A stretch of 41,132 nucleotides of DNA from contig NZ_JTHL01000001.1 in NCBI RefSeq assembly GCF_000818195.1, positions 6,536,149 through 6,577,280 on the forward strand. The letters run 5' to 3'. Below, one piece after another: positions 23,893 to 38,474 of this stretch (positions within the stretch are counted from its first letter, which is position 1; every line of letters starts with the position of its first letter). This DNA comes from Streptomyces sp. 150FB (lineage in GTDB: Bacteria > Actinomycetota > Actinomycetes > Streptomycetales > Streptomycetaceae). The notes below the pieces were generated by a model. It ran no database searches. It saw only the letters and a list, made by a program, of their open reading frames with translations, and was not told where the DNA came from. The position numbers were made by a program, and so were the translations under genes.

Positions 23893-25218
23893 GTGCGTGA
23901 TTACTTGCTGACGCTCTGTGTGACGGCTGCCGTTACCTATCTGCTGACCGGCCCGGTGCGGAAGTTCGCCATCGCCGCCGGGGCGATGACGGCCATTCGC
24001 GCGCGCGACGTGCACAAGGAGCCGACGCCGAGGCTCGGCGGTATTGCCATGTTCCTCGGCCTGTGCGCGGGGCTGCTGGTCGCCGACAACCTCCAGAACC
24101 TCAACGCGGTCTACGAACAGTCCAACGAGCCCCGCGCCCTGCTCTCCGGCGCCGCGCTGATCTGGCTGGTCGGTGTCCTGGACGACAAGTTCGAACTGGA
24201 CGCGCTGATCAAGCTCGGCGCGCAGATGATCGCGGCCGGTGTGATGGTGATCCAGGGTCTGACGATCCTGTGGATCCCGATCCCCGGTGTCGGAAATGTC
24301 GCGTTGACCGCGTGGCAGGGCAATCTCCTCACCGTCGCGCTGGTGGTCATCACCATCAACGCGGTCAATTTCGTCGACGGACTCGACGGCCTCGCCGCCG
24401 GCATGGTGTGCATCGCGGCCGGCGCGTTCTTCATGTACGCGTACCGCCTCTGGTACGGCTACGGGATCGAGGAGGCCGCCCCCGCGACGCTCTTCGCCGC
24501 GATCCTGATGGGTGTCTGTCTCGGCTTCCTGCCACACAACATCGCCCCGGCCAGAATCTTCATGGGCGACTCGGGATCGATGCTGATCGGTCTGGTGCTC
24601 GCCGCCTCCGCCATCTCGATCACGGGACAGCTCGACCCCGACCGGCTGGGACTCTTCGCGGGATCCGAACGCGAGGCCACCCACGAGATGCTGCCCGTCT
24701 TCATCCCGTTGCTGCTGCCGCTGACGATCATCGCGATCCCGGTCGCCGACCTGGTGCTGGCGATCGTGCGCCGTACCTGGAACGGCCAGTCGCCGTTCGC
24801 GGCCGACCGGGGCCACCTGCACCACCGGCTGCTGGAGATCGGGCACTCGAAGACCAGGGCCGTGCTGATCATGTACTTCTGGTCGGCGCTGATCGCCTTC
24901 GGTGTCGTTCTCTACTCCGTGCACTCGGCGTCGACCTGGATCCCGCTGCTCGTCGTCGCGTTGAGCGCCGTCGGCCTCGTACTCCTGCTGCTGCCGCGCT
25001 TCAAGCCGCGCGCCCCGCGCTGGGCCGAGGCGTTCGTACCGCCGCGCTACCGTCGCCGGCGCCGCGCGGCGCGTGAGGCGGCGGCCCTCGGACTCGCCTC
25101 CGGAGCACCGGAGATGGCGCAGGAGCGTACGCCTGTTCCCGCCGGCGTCAACGGGGCGACAGCGATCGGCGCTCGTTCTGGTCTTCCCGATCGCCGTAAA
25201 GCCGGTTCGCCGCGCTGA
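23893..25218 (+). CDS. wecA: Polyprenyl-phosphate GlcNAc-1-phosphate transferase (WecA/MraY family)
   Basis: Integral membrane enzyme of 441 residues that moves a sugar-1-phosphate from UDP-GlcNAc (or a similar donor) to decaprenyl or undecaprenyl phosphate, the first step of arabinogalactan or teichoic-type glycan assembly. About ten to eleven transmembrane helices alternate with family loops: RDVHKEPTPRLGGIAMF, NAVNFVDGLDGLAAG with the Asp pair, ARIFMGDSGSM, and the WecA-type GHLHHRLLEIGHSKTRAV. The C-terminal 60 residues are basic and disordered. The GTG at 23893 follows a ggggcagg site. Its place before atpI matches rfe/wecA in Mycobacterium. Confidence 0.92.
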   Translation: MRDYLLTLCVTAAVTYLLTGPVRKFAIAAGAMTAIRARDVHKEPTPRLGGIAMFLGLCAGLLVADNLQNLNAVYEQSNEPRALLSGAALIWLVGVLDDKFELDALIKLGAQMIAAGVMVIQGLTILWIPIPGVGNVALTAWQGNLLTVALVVITINAVNFVDGLDGLAAGMVCIAAGAFFMYAYRLWYGYGIEEAAPATLFAAILMGVCLGFLPHNIAPARIFMGDSGSMLIGLVLAASAISITGQLDPDRLGLFAGSEREATHEMLPVFIPLLLPLTIIAIPVADLVLAIVRRTWNGQSPFAADRGHLHHRLLEIGHSKTRAVLIMYFWSALIAFGVVLYSVHSASTWIPLLVVALSAVGLVLLLLPRFKPRAPRWAEAFVPPRYRRRRRAAREAAALGLASGAPEMAQERTPVPAGVNGATAIGARSGLPDRRKAGSPR

Positions 25219-25300
25219 TGTTGAGAGTATTCGGGCCTTCTCGGGCATTAGCAGACATGTGGGACCGCTGTCTTGCACACACGCGCACCGTCACTCTCAT

Positions 25301-25318
25301 GTGTGACAGTGAGCACAC
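25301..25318. promoter_or_regulatory. Inverted repeat, weaker Rex/CRP-like site before the atp operon
   Basis: GTGTG (25301-25305) and CACAC (25314-25318) form an inverted repeat; read as TGTGAC-N4-AGCACA it matches 9 of 12 positions of the Rex half-sites. It lies 30 bases before the stronger site. Confidence 0.35.
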
Positions 25319-25346
25319 TTCCGAGGTAAAGACCTCATCAAATAGT

Positions 25347-25364
25347 TTGTGATATCGTTCACGA
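25347..25364. promoter_or_regulatory. Putative Rex operator before atpI
   Basis: TTGTGATATCGTTCACGA matches the redox repressor Rex consensus TTGTGAA-N4-TTCACAA at 12 of 14 defined positions. It lies 140 bases before atpI. Rex senses the NADH/NAD ratio and controls respiratory genes in Streptomyces. Confidence 0.6.
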
Positions 25365-25503
25365 GACCCGGCGACAGAGCCGAAGGACCGTAGTACGCAG
25401 GTCCGTTGGCCCGAGGATTTATGACTCGGACCGGGCCTTACGCTCGTCCATGACGACACCACCATCTGCCCCATGCCCAACCCCAGTCAGCGGAGCTGCC
25501 GCC

Positions 25504-25941
25504 ATGCCGTCCAACGACGTCCGGAACCTCCTCCACACCGCCGTGCCCACTGCTGCCGTCGGCGTGATCGCCGCTGTGGTCAGCGGATTCACCGCCGGTG
25601 GGAAGGGAGCTCTGGGTGCCGTGGTCGGCACACTCATCGTGATGCTCTTCATGGGCATCGGGATGGTGGTGCTCCAGCGGACGGCGAAATCGCTGCCACA
25701 ACTGTTCCAGGCGATGGGGCTGATGCTGTACACCGCTCAGTTGCTGCTTCTCCTGATCTTCGTCGCCGTCTTCAAACGGACGACGCTGTTCTCCCCGAGG
25801 GCCTTCGCGATCACACTCATCGTCGCCACCGTGGCATGGGTGGCCGCTCAGGCCCGCGCGCATATGAAGGCCAAGATCTTCTACATCGATCCTGAACCGT
25901 CGAAGGCCGGGACGGCCCAGAAGACGGGGTCCGCGACGTGA
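25504..25941 (+). CDS. atpI: ATP synthase protein I (AtpI)
   Basis: Small membrane protein of 145 residues at the head of the ATP synthase operon; AtpI-type proteins help assemble the c-ring. Four hydrophobic segments are visible at about residues 12-30, 34-54, 68-90 and 97-115, and the tail is charged. I chose the ATG at 25504 (MPSNDVRN), which has ggag eight bases upstream. An ATG at 25450 in the same frame has TACGCT five bases before it, so a leaderless longer form is possible. Confidence 0.85.
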   Translation: MPSNDVRNLLHTAVPTAAVGVIAAVVSGFTAGGKGALGAVVGTLIVMLFMGIGMVVLQRTAKSLPQLFQAMGLMLYTAQLLLLLIFVAVFKRTTLFSPRAFAITLIVATVAWVAAQARAHMKAKIFYIDPEPSKAGTAQKTGSAT

Positions 25942-26169
25942 GGAGTAGGGCCGGGATAAGCGCACGTCGGCTGTCCTGCTATCGTCCGATGCCAACTGCG
26001 GCATTGCGGGCGCGGGCATCCGAGCTGACGCCTGTTCTCAACGCGCGAGGCTCGAAGCCCGACCGCCGCCCCCAGACCTGTAAGACCAGTCCGGTGCCGA
26101 ACCGCGGCCCTGTGCCGCACCGACACAACGAGGTTGCCGTACCTATGCGCCACTCTGAAGGAGCCCGCG

Positions 26170-27311
<1,142 letters not shown>

Positions 27312-27348
27312 TCGGCGACGAACAGCCCTTTCGACGGAAGGCATTGAT

Positions 27349-27906
27349 GTGAACGCGCAGGTATTCCTGGCGGCCGAGGAGGGGACGCAGAATCCCCTCA
27401 TCCCGCCGGGCCCGGAGCTGGTGGTCGGTCTCCTCGCCTTCGCCATCGTTTTCTTCTTCTTCTACAAGAAGCTCCTTCCGAGCATCAACAAGGTTCTGAA
27501 CGAGCGCCATGACGCCATCGTCGGCGGCATGGAGAAGGCCGACGAGGCGAAGTCCGAAGCCGAGAGCGTGCTTGAGCAGTACAAGGCACAGCTCGCCGAG
27601 GCACGCCACGAAGCCGCGCGTCTCCGCCAGGAGGCGACCGAGCAGGGCGCCGCGATCATCCAGGAGATGAGGGCGGAAGGTCAGCGGCAGCGCGAAGAGA
27701 TCATCGCTGCCGGCCACACCCAGATCGAGGCCGACCGCAAGGCCGCGGCCGCCGCGCTGCGGCGTGACGTCGGCAAGCTCGCCACCGACCTGGCGGGCAA
27801 GCTCGTCGGTGAGTCCCTCGAGGACCACGCCCGGCAGAGCCGTACGGTCGACCGCTTCCTCGACGAGCTTGAGGACGGCGCATCGAAGGCCGAGGCCTCG
27901 CGATGA
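27349..27906 (+). CDS. atpF: ATP synthase F0 subunit b
   Basis: Peripheral-stalk subunit of 185 residues. An N-terminal membrane helix (ELVVGLLAFAIVFFFFYKK, about 23-41) is followed by a long charged coiled coil (NKVLNERHDAIVGGMEKADEAK onward). The GTG at 27349 has ggaagg seven bases upstream. The stop overlaps the atpH start (ATGA). Its coiled coil pairs with delta to connect F0 with F1. Confidence 0.95.
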   Translation: MNAQVFLAAEEGTQNPLIPPGPELVVGLLAFAIVFFFFYKKLLPSINKVLNERHDAIVGGMEKADEAKSEAESVLEQYKAQLAEARHEAARLRQEATEQGAAIIQEMRAEGQRQREEIIAAGHTQIEADRKAAAAALRRDVGKLATDLAGKLVGESLEDHARQSRTVDRFLDELEDGASKAEASR

Positions 27907-28718
27907 ACGGCGCGAGCCGTATCGCGCTGGCGGAAGCCCGGACGCGTCTCGACGCGCTGACCGACAGCTCGTCGGCCGACGCCGCGAAGCTCGCCGATGA
28001 GCTGGCCGCCGTCACCACGCTGCTCCAGCGTGAGGTGTCGTTGCGCCGGGTCCTGACCGACCCGGCGCAGGACGGCTCGGCCAAGGCCGAGCTGGCGGGA
28101 CGGCTGCTGGGCGGACAGGTGGGCGGCTCGACCGCCGACCTGATCTCCGGCATGGTCCGCTCCCGCTGGTCACAGCCGCGTGACCTGGTCGACTCGGTGG
28201 AGGAACTGTCGGCCACGGCCGATCTGACCGCCGCCGAGCAGCGGGGAGCGCTCGACAACGTCGAGGACGAGCTGTTCCGCTTCGGCAGGATCGTCGAGTC
28301 GAGCACAGCGCTGCGGTCCGCACTGACCGACCGGTCGGCCACGACCGCCGCGAAGAGCGCGCTGCTGCGCAGCCTGCTCGGCGGACGTGCCGATCCGGTC
28401 ACGGAACGTCTCGTCGTGCGCCTCGTCACGCAGCCCCGTGGACGTAGCCTGGAAGCAGGGCTCCAGACCCTGTCCCGGCTCGCCGCGGCACGCCGGGGCC
28501 GTGTGGTCGCCACCGTCACCTCGGCGGTGCCGCTCACCGACGTACAGAAGCAGCGCCTCGGCGCCGCACTGGCGAAGCTTTACGGCCGCACGGTGCACCT
28601 GAACCTGGACGTCGACCCCGACGTCGTCGGCGGAGTCTCGGTGCAGATCGGCGAAGAGGTCATCAGCGGCACCATCGCCGAGCGCCTCGAAGAGGCGGCC
28701 AGGCGGCTGGCCGGCTGA
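27903..28718 (+). CDS. atpH: ATP synthase F1 subunit delta (long form)
   Basis: Stalk subunit that connects b to the alpha3beta3 head. At 271 residues it is about 90 longer than E. coli delta. The extra part is N-terminal to central (about 20-110), while the C-terminal half shows the usual RRGRVVATVTSAVPLTDVQKQRL and DPDVVGGVSVQIGEEVISGTI. Long delta subunits are known in actinobacteria, and in Mycobacterium delta is fused to a second b. It overlaps atpF by four bases. Confidence 0.94.
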   Translation: MNGASRIALAEARTRLDALTDSSSADAAKLADELAAVTTLLQREVSLRRVLTDPAQDGSAKAELAGRLLGGQVGGSTADLISGMVRSRWSQPRDLVDSVEELSATADLTAAEQRGALDNVEDELFRFGRIVESSTALRSALTDRSATTAAKSALLRSLLGGRADPVTERLVVRLVTQPRGRSLEAGLQTLSRLAAARRGRVVATVTSAVPLTDVQKQRLGAALAKLYGRTVHLNLDVDPDVVGGVSVQIGEEVISGTIAERLEEAARRLAG

Positions 28719-28808
28719 GGCAGGCACCGGTCGAGGTCATCGGCGGACCGTCAACAGAACAGTACGACCAGCGGCCCGGTTGGGCCGTGCAGAAATTGCG
28801 GAAGATTC

Positions 28809-28825
28809 CTGGGGGTCGCCCCCAG
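28809..28825 (+). other. Hairpin between atpH and atpA
   Basis: CTGGGGG (28809-28815) and CCCCCAG (28819-28825) form a perfect 7-bp stem with a TCG loop, in a 168-base spacer. It may serve RNA processing or partial termination. Confidence 0.55.
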
Positions 28826-28886
28826 ACCCTAAGAAGTCGGACCCCCCAAGAAACTTCGGGCCCAACAAGGAGAGCAGGGAACCCAG

Positions 28887-30482
<1,596 letters not shown>

Positions 30483-30502
30483 CGACGGAAGGGACCTGAC
30501 TC

Positions 30503-32883
<2,381 letters not shown>

Positions 32884-32896
32884 CCCACTCGGTACG

Positions 32897-32928
32897 CGGA
32901 GGGGGGCGGGTCTTCCTGCCCCCCTCCG
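32897..32928 (+). other. Stem-loop between atpD and atpC
   Basis: Arms 32897-32907 and 32918-32928 are perfectly complementary (11 bp) with a 10-base loop. It lies inside the operon and could lower atpC expression or mark a processing site. Confidence 0.75.
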
Positions 32929-33003
32929 ACGCACCTCACGCCACCCCATAGAATTAGACCGACACCCGGCCGAACAGCCGGGTGGTGACCCGAGGAGCCA
33001 CCC

Positions 33004-33378
33004 ATGGCTGCTGAGCTGCATGTCGAGCTGGTCGCCGCCGACCGTAGTGTCTGGTCCGGCGAGGCCACCCTGGTCGTCGCGCGTACGACGTCCGGCGACA
33101 TCGGCGTCATGCCCGGTCACCAGCCGCTTCTCGGTGTGCTGGAGTCGGGCCCTGTGACCATTCGTACGAGTGAGGGTGAGACGGTCGTCGCCGCTGTGCA
33201 CGGCGGTTTCCTCTCGTTCGCCGACAACAAGCTTTCGCTGCTGGCGGAGGTCGCCGAACTGGCGGACGAGATCGACGCCCAGCGCGCCGAGCGTGCGCTG
33301 GAACGGGCGAAATCGGATGACGACGCGGTAGCCGAACGGCGCGCCGACGTCCGTATGCGCGCCGTGTCGGGAAGCTGA
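33004..33378 (+). CDS. atpC: ATP synthase F1 subunit epsilon
   Basis: Rotor subunit of 124 residues that links gamma to the c-ring. The N-terminal beta sandwich (ELHVELVAADRSVWSGEATLVVARTTSGDIGVMPGHQPLLGVL) is complete. The C-terminal part is shorter than the two-helix arm of E. coli and has one main helix (ELADEIDAQRAERALERAKSDDD), as in other actinobacteria, so inhibition by an extended arm may be weaker. gaggagcc precedes the ATG. Confidence 0.96.
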   Translation: MAAELHVELVAADRSVWSGEATLVVARTTSGDIGVMPGHQPLLGVLESGPVTIRTSEGETVVAAVHGGFLSFADNKLSLLAEVAELADEIDAQRAERALERAKSDDDAVAERRADVRMRAVSGS

Positions 33379-33400
33379 ACGCCCGACCGGACGGTTTTAC

Positions 33401-33450
33401 CCTCAGCCGCGGCTCGTTCCGGAATACTCCGGACCGGGTCGCGGCTGAGG
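33401..33450 (+). terminator. Long stem-loop after the atp operon
   Basis: Eleven Watson-Crick pairs (33401-33411 with 33440-33450) extend to 16 with two G-U pairs. No T-run follows. It lies 22 bases after the atpC stop. Confidence 0.8.
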
Positions 33451-33509
33451 CGATGCAGGTGGGGCCACGTTCGATCCGCGGTACTGGACAGTCGAGGAGG
33501 TGGGTGCTG

Positions 33510-33956
33510 ATGATCCTCGCTCTGCTTGTCTGCGGACTGGTCGTCGTCCTGATTGCGGTGGGGCTTTTCGTCTTCGGCCTGCGGCGGCGGCTGATCCAGC
33601 GCTCGGGCGGGACCTTCGACTGCAGTCTGCGCTGGGACCTGCCGGAGGAGTCGGACATCTCCGGCAAGGGCTGGGTGTACGGCGTGGCCCGCTACAACGG
33701 CGACCGCATCAACTGGTTCCGCGTCTTCTCCTACGCCCCGCGCCCGCGCCGTACGCTGGAGCGCTCGGCGATCGAGGTGATCGCCCGGCGCGCGACCGAG
33801 GGCGCCGAGGAGATGGCGCTGCTGTCGGACGCCGTCGTGCTCTCCTGCGTACACCGGGGGACGCGTCTGGAGTTCGCGATGAGTGACGACGCGCTCACCG
33901 GATTTCTCGCCTGGCTGGAGGCGGCGCCGCCCGGCCAGCGGGTGAACGTGGCCTGA
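33510..33956 (+). CDS. DUF2550 single-pass membrane protein
   Basis: A 148-residue protein with one N-terminal transmembrane helix (MILALLVCGLVVVLIAVGLFVFG) and a compact domain beginning RRRLIQRSGGTFDCSLRW and containing GKGWVYGVARYNGDRINWFRVFSYAPRPRRTL. It is conserved just after atpC in actinobacteria; its function is unknown. gaggagg at 33494-33500 supports the ATG at 33510, with a GTG at 33504 as an alternative. The frame back to 33453 overlaps the terminator stem end. Confidence 0.85.
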   Translation: MILALLVCGLVVVLIAVGLFVFGLRRRLIQRSGGTFDCSLRWDLPEESDISGKGWVYGVARYNGDRINWFRVFSYAPRPRRTLERSAIEVIARRATEGAEEMALLSDAVVLSCVHRGTRLEFAMSDDALTGFLAWLEAAPPGQRVNVA

Positions 33957-33963
33957 GGCCAGG

Positions 33964-34006
33964 GCCGGGACGGTTGAGCCGGGATGGCTGAGCCGGGGAC
34001 GGCTGA
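33964..34006 (+). repeat. Three 14-15-nt imperfect tandem units
   Basis: gccgggacggttga, gccgggatggctga and gccggggacggctga lie between the DUF2550 stop and a terminator. Confidence 0.85.
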
Positions 34007-34035
34007 AGGGGGCGGCGCCTGAGGCGCCGCCCCCT
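34007..34035. terminator. Bidirectional terminator between convergent genes
   Basis: A 13-bp perfect G+C stem (34007-34019 with 34023-34035) separates the DUF2550 gene and the chitinase gene, which end towards each other. Confidence 0.85.
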
Positions 34036-34066
34036 CCGTCATGCATGCCGCACGGTCGGCGGTCGG

Positions 34067-35932
<1,866 letters not shown>

Positions 35933-36019
35933 GGGTGCTCCTTGAGTGAGTACCGGACGAAACGGGGATGGTCCGTGCACTGCGCACCCTGCGGACGTCT
36001 CACCGCAGCGTGTGCCGTG

Positions 36020-36057
36020 AGATTAGAAAGGTCTGGACCAATCGTCAAGAGGTCCGG
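36020..36057 (-). promoter_or_regulatory. Chitinase promoter with direct repeats and DasR-like site
   Basis: On the minus strand TTGACG (36048-36043) and TAATCT (36025-36020) are 17 bases apart. TGGTCCAGACCT (36040-36029) lies between them and CCGGACCT (36057-36050) upstream, a direct repeat as in other Streptomyces chi promoters. The region matches 12 of 16 positions of the DasR site ACTGGTCTAGACCAGT. Confidence 0.85.
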
Positions 36058-36147
36058 GCGGAAGGTGTGGAAAGGTGGATGAGGCATCCAATTCGGTTAC
36101 CTGGACTGGCTCTTGGGCCGTGCGGCCCCCAGCGGTGGTCCCCGGCC

Positions 36148-36720
36148 TCAGCGCTCGCCGCCCGGCACCCACAGCACGTCTCCGACCTCCTTGTTGGCCA
36201 CCCGCGCCAGGATGAACAGGAGGTCGGAGAGTCGGTTCAGATACGTCGCCGTCAGCGGGTTCATCGTGTCGCCGTGCTTCTCGTACGCCGCCCAGGTCGA
36301 GCGCTCGGCGCGGCGTACGACCGTGCAGGCCTGGTGCAGCAGCGCCGCCCCCGGGGTGCCGCCGGGGAGGATGAAGCTCCGGAGCTTCTCCACCTGTTCG
36401 AGGAAGAAGTCGCAGTCCGTCTCCAGCTTGTCGATGTACGGCTGCCGCACGCGCAGCGGCGGGAACTCGGGGTCCTCCACCACCGGGTTGCACAGATCGG
36501 CGCCGACGTCGAAGAGGTCGTTCTGGACGCGGACCAGGACCTTGACGATCACCCCGGGGAGCCCGCCGAGCGCGATCGCCGTACCGATGCAGGCGTTGGC
36601 CTCGTTGGCGTCGGCGTACGCGGCGATGCGCAGGTCGGTCTTGGCGGTGCGGCTCATGTCGCCGAGCGCTGTCGTGCCCTTGTCGCCGGTGCGGGTGTAG
36701 ATGCGCGTCAGATTGACCAT
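36148..36720 (-). CDS. Cob(I)yrinic acid a,c-diamide adenosyltransferase, PduO type
   Basis: ATP:corrinoid adenosyltransferase of 190 residues that makes adenosylcobalamin. The N-terminal ATP-binding motif IYTRTGDKGTTALGD, DLRIAAYADANEANACIG and the C-terminal corrinoid/ATP motif YLNRLSDLLFILARVAN are all present. TACGCT at 36732-36727 lies six bases before the ATG, with no ribosome binding site, which suggests a leaderless mRNA from a promoter inside the end of the ABC permease gene. B12-dependent enzymes are not in the window. Confidence 0.93.
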   Translation of the reverse strand: MVNLTRIYTRTGDKGTTALGDMSRTAKTDLRIAAYADANEANACIGTAIALGGLPGVIVKVLVRVQNDLFDVGADLCNPVVEDPEFPPLRVRQPYIDKLETDCDFFLEQVEKLRSFILPGGTPGAALLHQACTVVRRAERSTWAAYEKHGDTMNPLTATYLNRLSDLLFILARVANKEVGDVLWVPGGER

Positions 36721-36726
36721 GCGACC

Positions 36727-36732
36727 AGCGTA
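36727..36732 (-). promoter_or_regulatory. -10-like TACGCT for the adenosyltransferase gene
   Basis: The hexamer is six bases before the ATG, the leaderless geometry. No clear -35 box. Confidence 0.4.
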
Positions 36733-36742
36733 AGCGAGGGCC

Positions 36743-37531
36743 TTACGCGCCGACCTTCCTGAAGACGCTGGTGCCGGCCGTCACGCAGACCACCGCGAGG
36801 CCCACCGCCACCGACGTCCCGTACAGCATGGCCTCTCCCGTGTACGCGCCCACATACGCGGCCCGCACCGCGTCCACCAGATAGCGGAACGGCACGAGGT
36901 GCGAGAGCACGTCGAGCCAGGCGGGCGCGAGTGCCATCGGCAGCATCAGCCCGGAGAGCAGCATCGCCGGCATGCTCACGGCGTTGACGGTCGGTCCGAA
37001 GGCCTGCGGGGTATCGACCTTCATCGCCAGCGCGTACGAGAGCGAGGCGAGCGAGAGAGACATGACGGCGACGAACCCGAAGCCGATGAGAACCCCGGCC
37101 ACCGGCGCGCGCAGCCCCATCACCAGGGCGGCCAGGACCAGCAGCACCGACTGGAAGAGGATCAGTGCGACGTCCCGCAGCGCCCGCCCCAGGAGCAGCG
37201 CGAGCCGGCTGACCGGTGTGACGCGCATGCGCTCCACGACCCCGAGTTGCTTCTCGATGATGACGGTGAAGCCGGAGAACAGCGCGGAGAACAGGCTGAG
37301 CTGGAGCAGCAGACCGGGGACGAGGATCTGCCAGGAGTCGCCGGCTGAGCCGAGCGGCAGCCCGGTCAGCAGCGGCCCGAAGAAGAGCAGGTAGAGCAGC
37401 GGCATCAGGACGCCGAAGAGGATCTGCACCTTGGAGCGCAGGGTCTGACGGGCATAGCGGCCGAAGATCAGCGCGGTGTCGTGGGCGAGTGCGGTCAGTG
37501 GGGGAGGTGGCGCGTAGGCCGGTGCGGACAT
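36743..37531 (-). CDS. ABC-2 type transporter permease
   Basis: Membrane subunit of an exporter, 262 residues with six predicted transmembrane helices (starting with VQILFGVLMPLLYLLFFG). The cytosolic loop VIIEKQLGVVERMRVTPVSRLALLLGRALRD is the coupling helix region typical of DrrB-like drug and lipid exporters. aaaggag lies before the ATG. The ATPase gene lies 79 bases upstream on the same strand, so the two form one exporter operon. Confidence 0.92.
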   Translation of the reverse strand: MSAPAYAPPPPLTALAHDTALIFGRYARQTLRSKVQILFGVLMPLLYLLFFGPLLTGLPLGSAGDSWQILVPGLLLQLSLFSALFSGFTVIIEKQLGVVERMRVTPVSRLALLLGRALRDVALILFQSVLLVLAALVMGLRAPVAGVLIGFGFVAVMSLSLASLSYALAMKVDTPQAFGPTVNAVSMPAMLLSGLMLPMALAPAWLDVLSHLVPFRYLVDAVRAAYVGAYTGEAMLYGTSVAVGLAVVCVTAGTSVFRKVGA

Positions 37532-37610
37532 GGGTGCTCCTTTGTCTGTACGGCGGACAGGGCTGATGCGGATTGTGTGGTGACGGCTACGCGCGCGTCC
37601 CGCGCGGTCC

Positions 37611-38393
37611 CTACGCCGCCACCGGCGCCGCCCCGGCCGCCGCCAGGTCGCGCCCCGTGATCGCGAGGAACGTGTCCTGGAGCGAAGCCCCGGCTGAGCC
37701 GCCGTACGCGCGCTTCAGCTCGGCGGGCGTTCCCTCGGCCGCGACCACCCCCTGGTCGGTGACCACCAGACGGTCCGCCAGCGCGTCGGCCTCGTCCAGG
37801 TAATGCGTGGTCAGGAAGACGGTCGTGCCCTGCTCGTCGCGGATCCGCCGGATCAGGTCCCACAGGTTCGCCCGGCTGCGCGGGTCGAGCCCCGTCGTCG
37901 GCTCGTCCAGGAAGAGCACGGCCGGCTGGTGGGTGAGGGCCAACGCGATGTCGAGCCGTCGCCGCTGTCCGCCGGAGAGCGAGCCGCAGGTGCGGTCGAG
38001 CAGGTCGGACAGGCCGAGGTCGGCCGCCAGTTCGGCGGTACGGACCGCCGCCTGCCGCTTGGTGAGGCGGTAGAGCCGTGCCTGGGTGAGGAGTTCCTCC
38101 CGTACGGAGATCTGCGCGTCGACCCCGCCGGCCTGGGCGACGTACCCGATCTTCCGCCGTACGCCCGCCGGGTCGCCGGCCAGGTCGGAGCCCGCGACGG
38201 TCGCAGCGCCGCCGGTCGGTGGCAGCAGCGTGGTGAGCATCCGCAGCGTGGTCGTCTTGCCCGCTCCGTTGGGGCCGAGGAAGCCGAGGATCTCTCCCTG
38301 GCGCACGGTCAGGTCGATGCCGCGTACGGCTTCGACGGGTCCGTTCTTCGTGACGAAGGTCCGGGCGAGCCCGGCGGTGCTGATAATTGCCAT
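37611..38393 (-). CDS. ABC transporter ATP-binding protein (DrrA-like)
   Basis: ATPase subunit of the exporter, 260 residues. Walker A GPNGAGKTTTLRML, Q-loop GYVAQAGG, signature LSGGQRRRLDIAL, Walker B VLFLDEPTTGLD and the switch His in TTHYLDEAD are all present. It is of the ABC-2/DrrA subgroup used for drug, polysaccharide or lipid export. I chose the ATG at 38393; the longer frame upstream reads through the regulator gene on the other strand. It is divergent from the TetR gene, which probably controls it. Confidence 0.93.
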   Translation of the reverse strand: MAIISTAGLARTFVTKNGPVEAVRGIDLTVRQGEILGFLGPNGAGKTTTLRMLTTLLPPTGGAATVAGSDLAGDPAGVRRKIGYVAQAGGVDAQISVREELLTQARLYRLTKRQAAVRTAELAADLGLSDLLDRTCGSLSGGQRRRLDIALALTHQPAVLFLDEPTTGLDPRSRANLWDLIRRIRDEQGTTVFLTTHYLDEADALADRLVVTDQGVVAAEGTPAELKRAYGGSAGASLQDTFLAITGRDLAAAGAAPVAA

Positions 38394-38447
38394 GACTCCA
38401 GAAAAACAGAGGGGAACCAAAAATGCAATGACTCCAAGTTTGTGGAG
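38392..38447. promoter_or_regulatory. Likely TetR operator and divergent promoter region
   Basis: CTCCA-N6-TGGAG (38432-38447) is an inverted repeat covering the -35 box of the TetR gene (TTGTGG 38440-38445, TAGGAT 38462-38467). ATGACTCCA occurs twice, at 38392-38400 and 38428-38436. Confidence 0.5.
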
Positions 38448-38474
38448 AGGTCGACGGTGCCTAGGATGGGAGGC

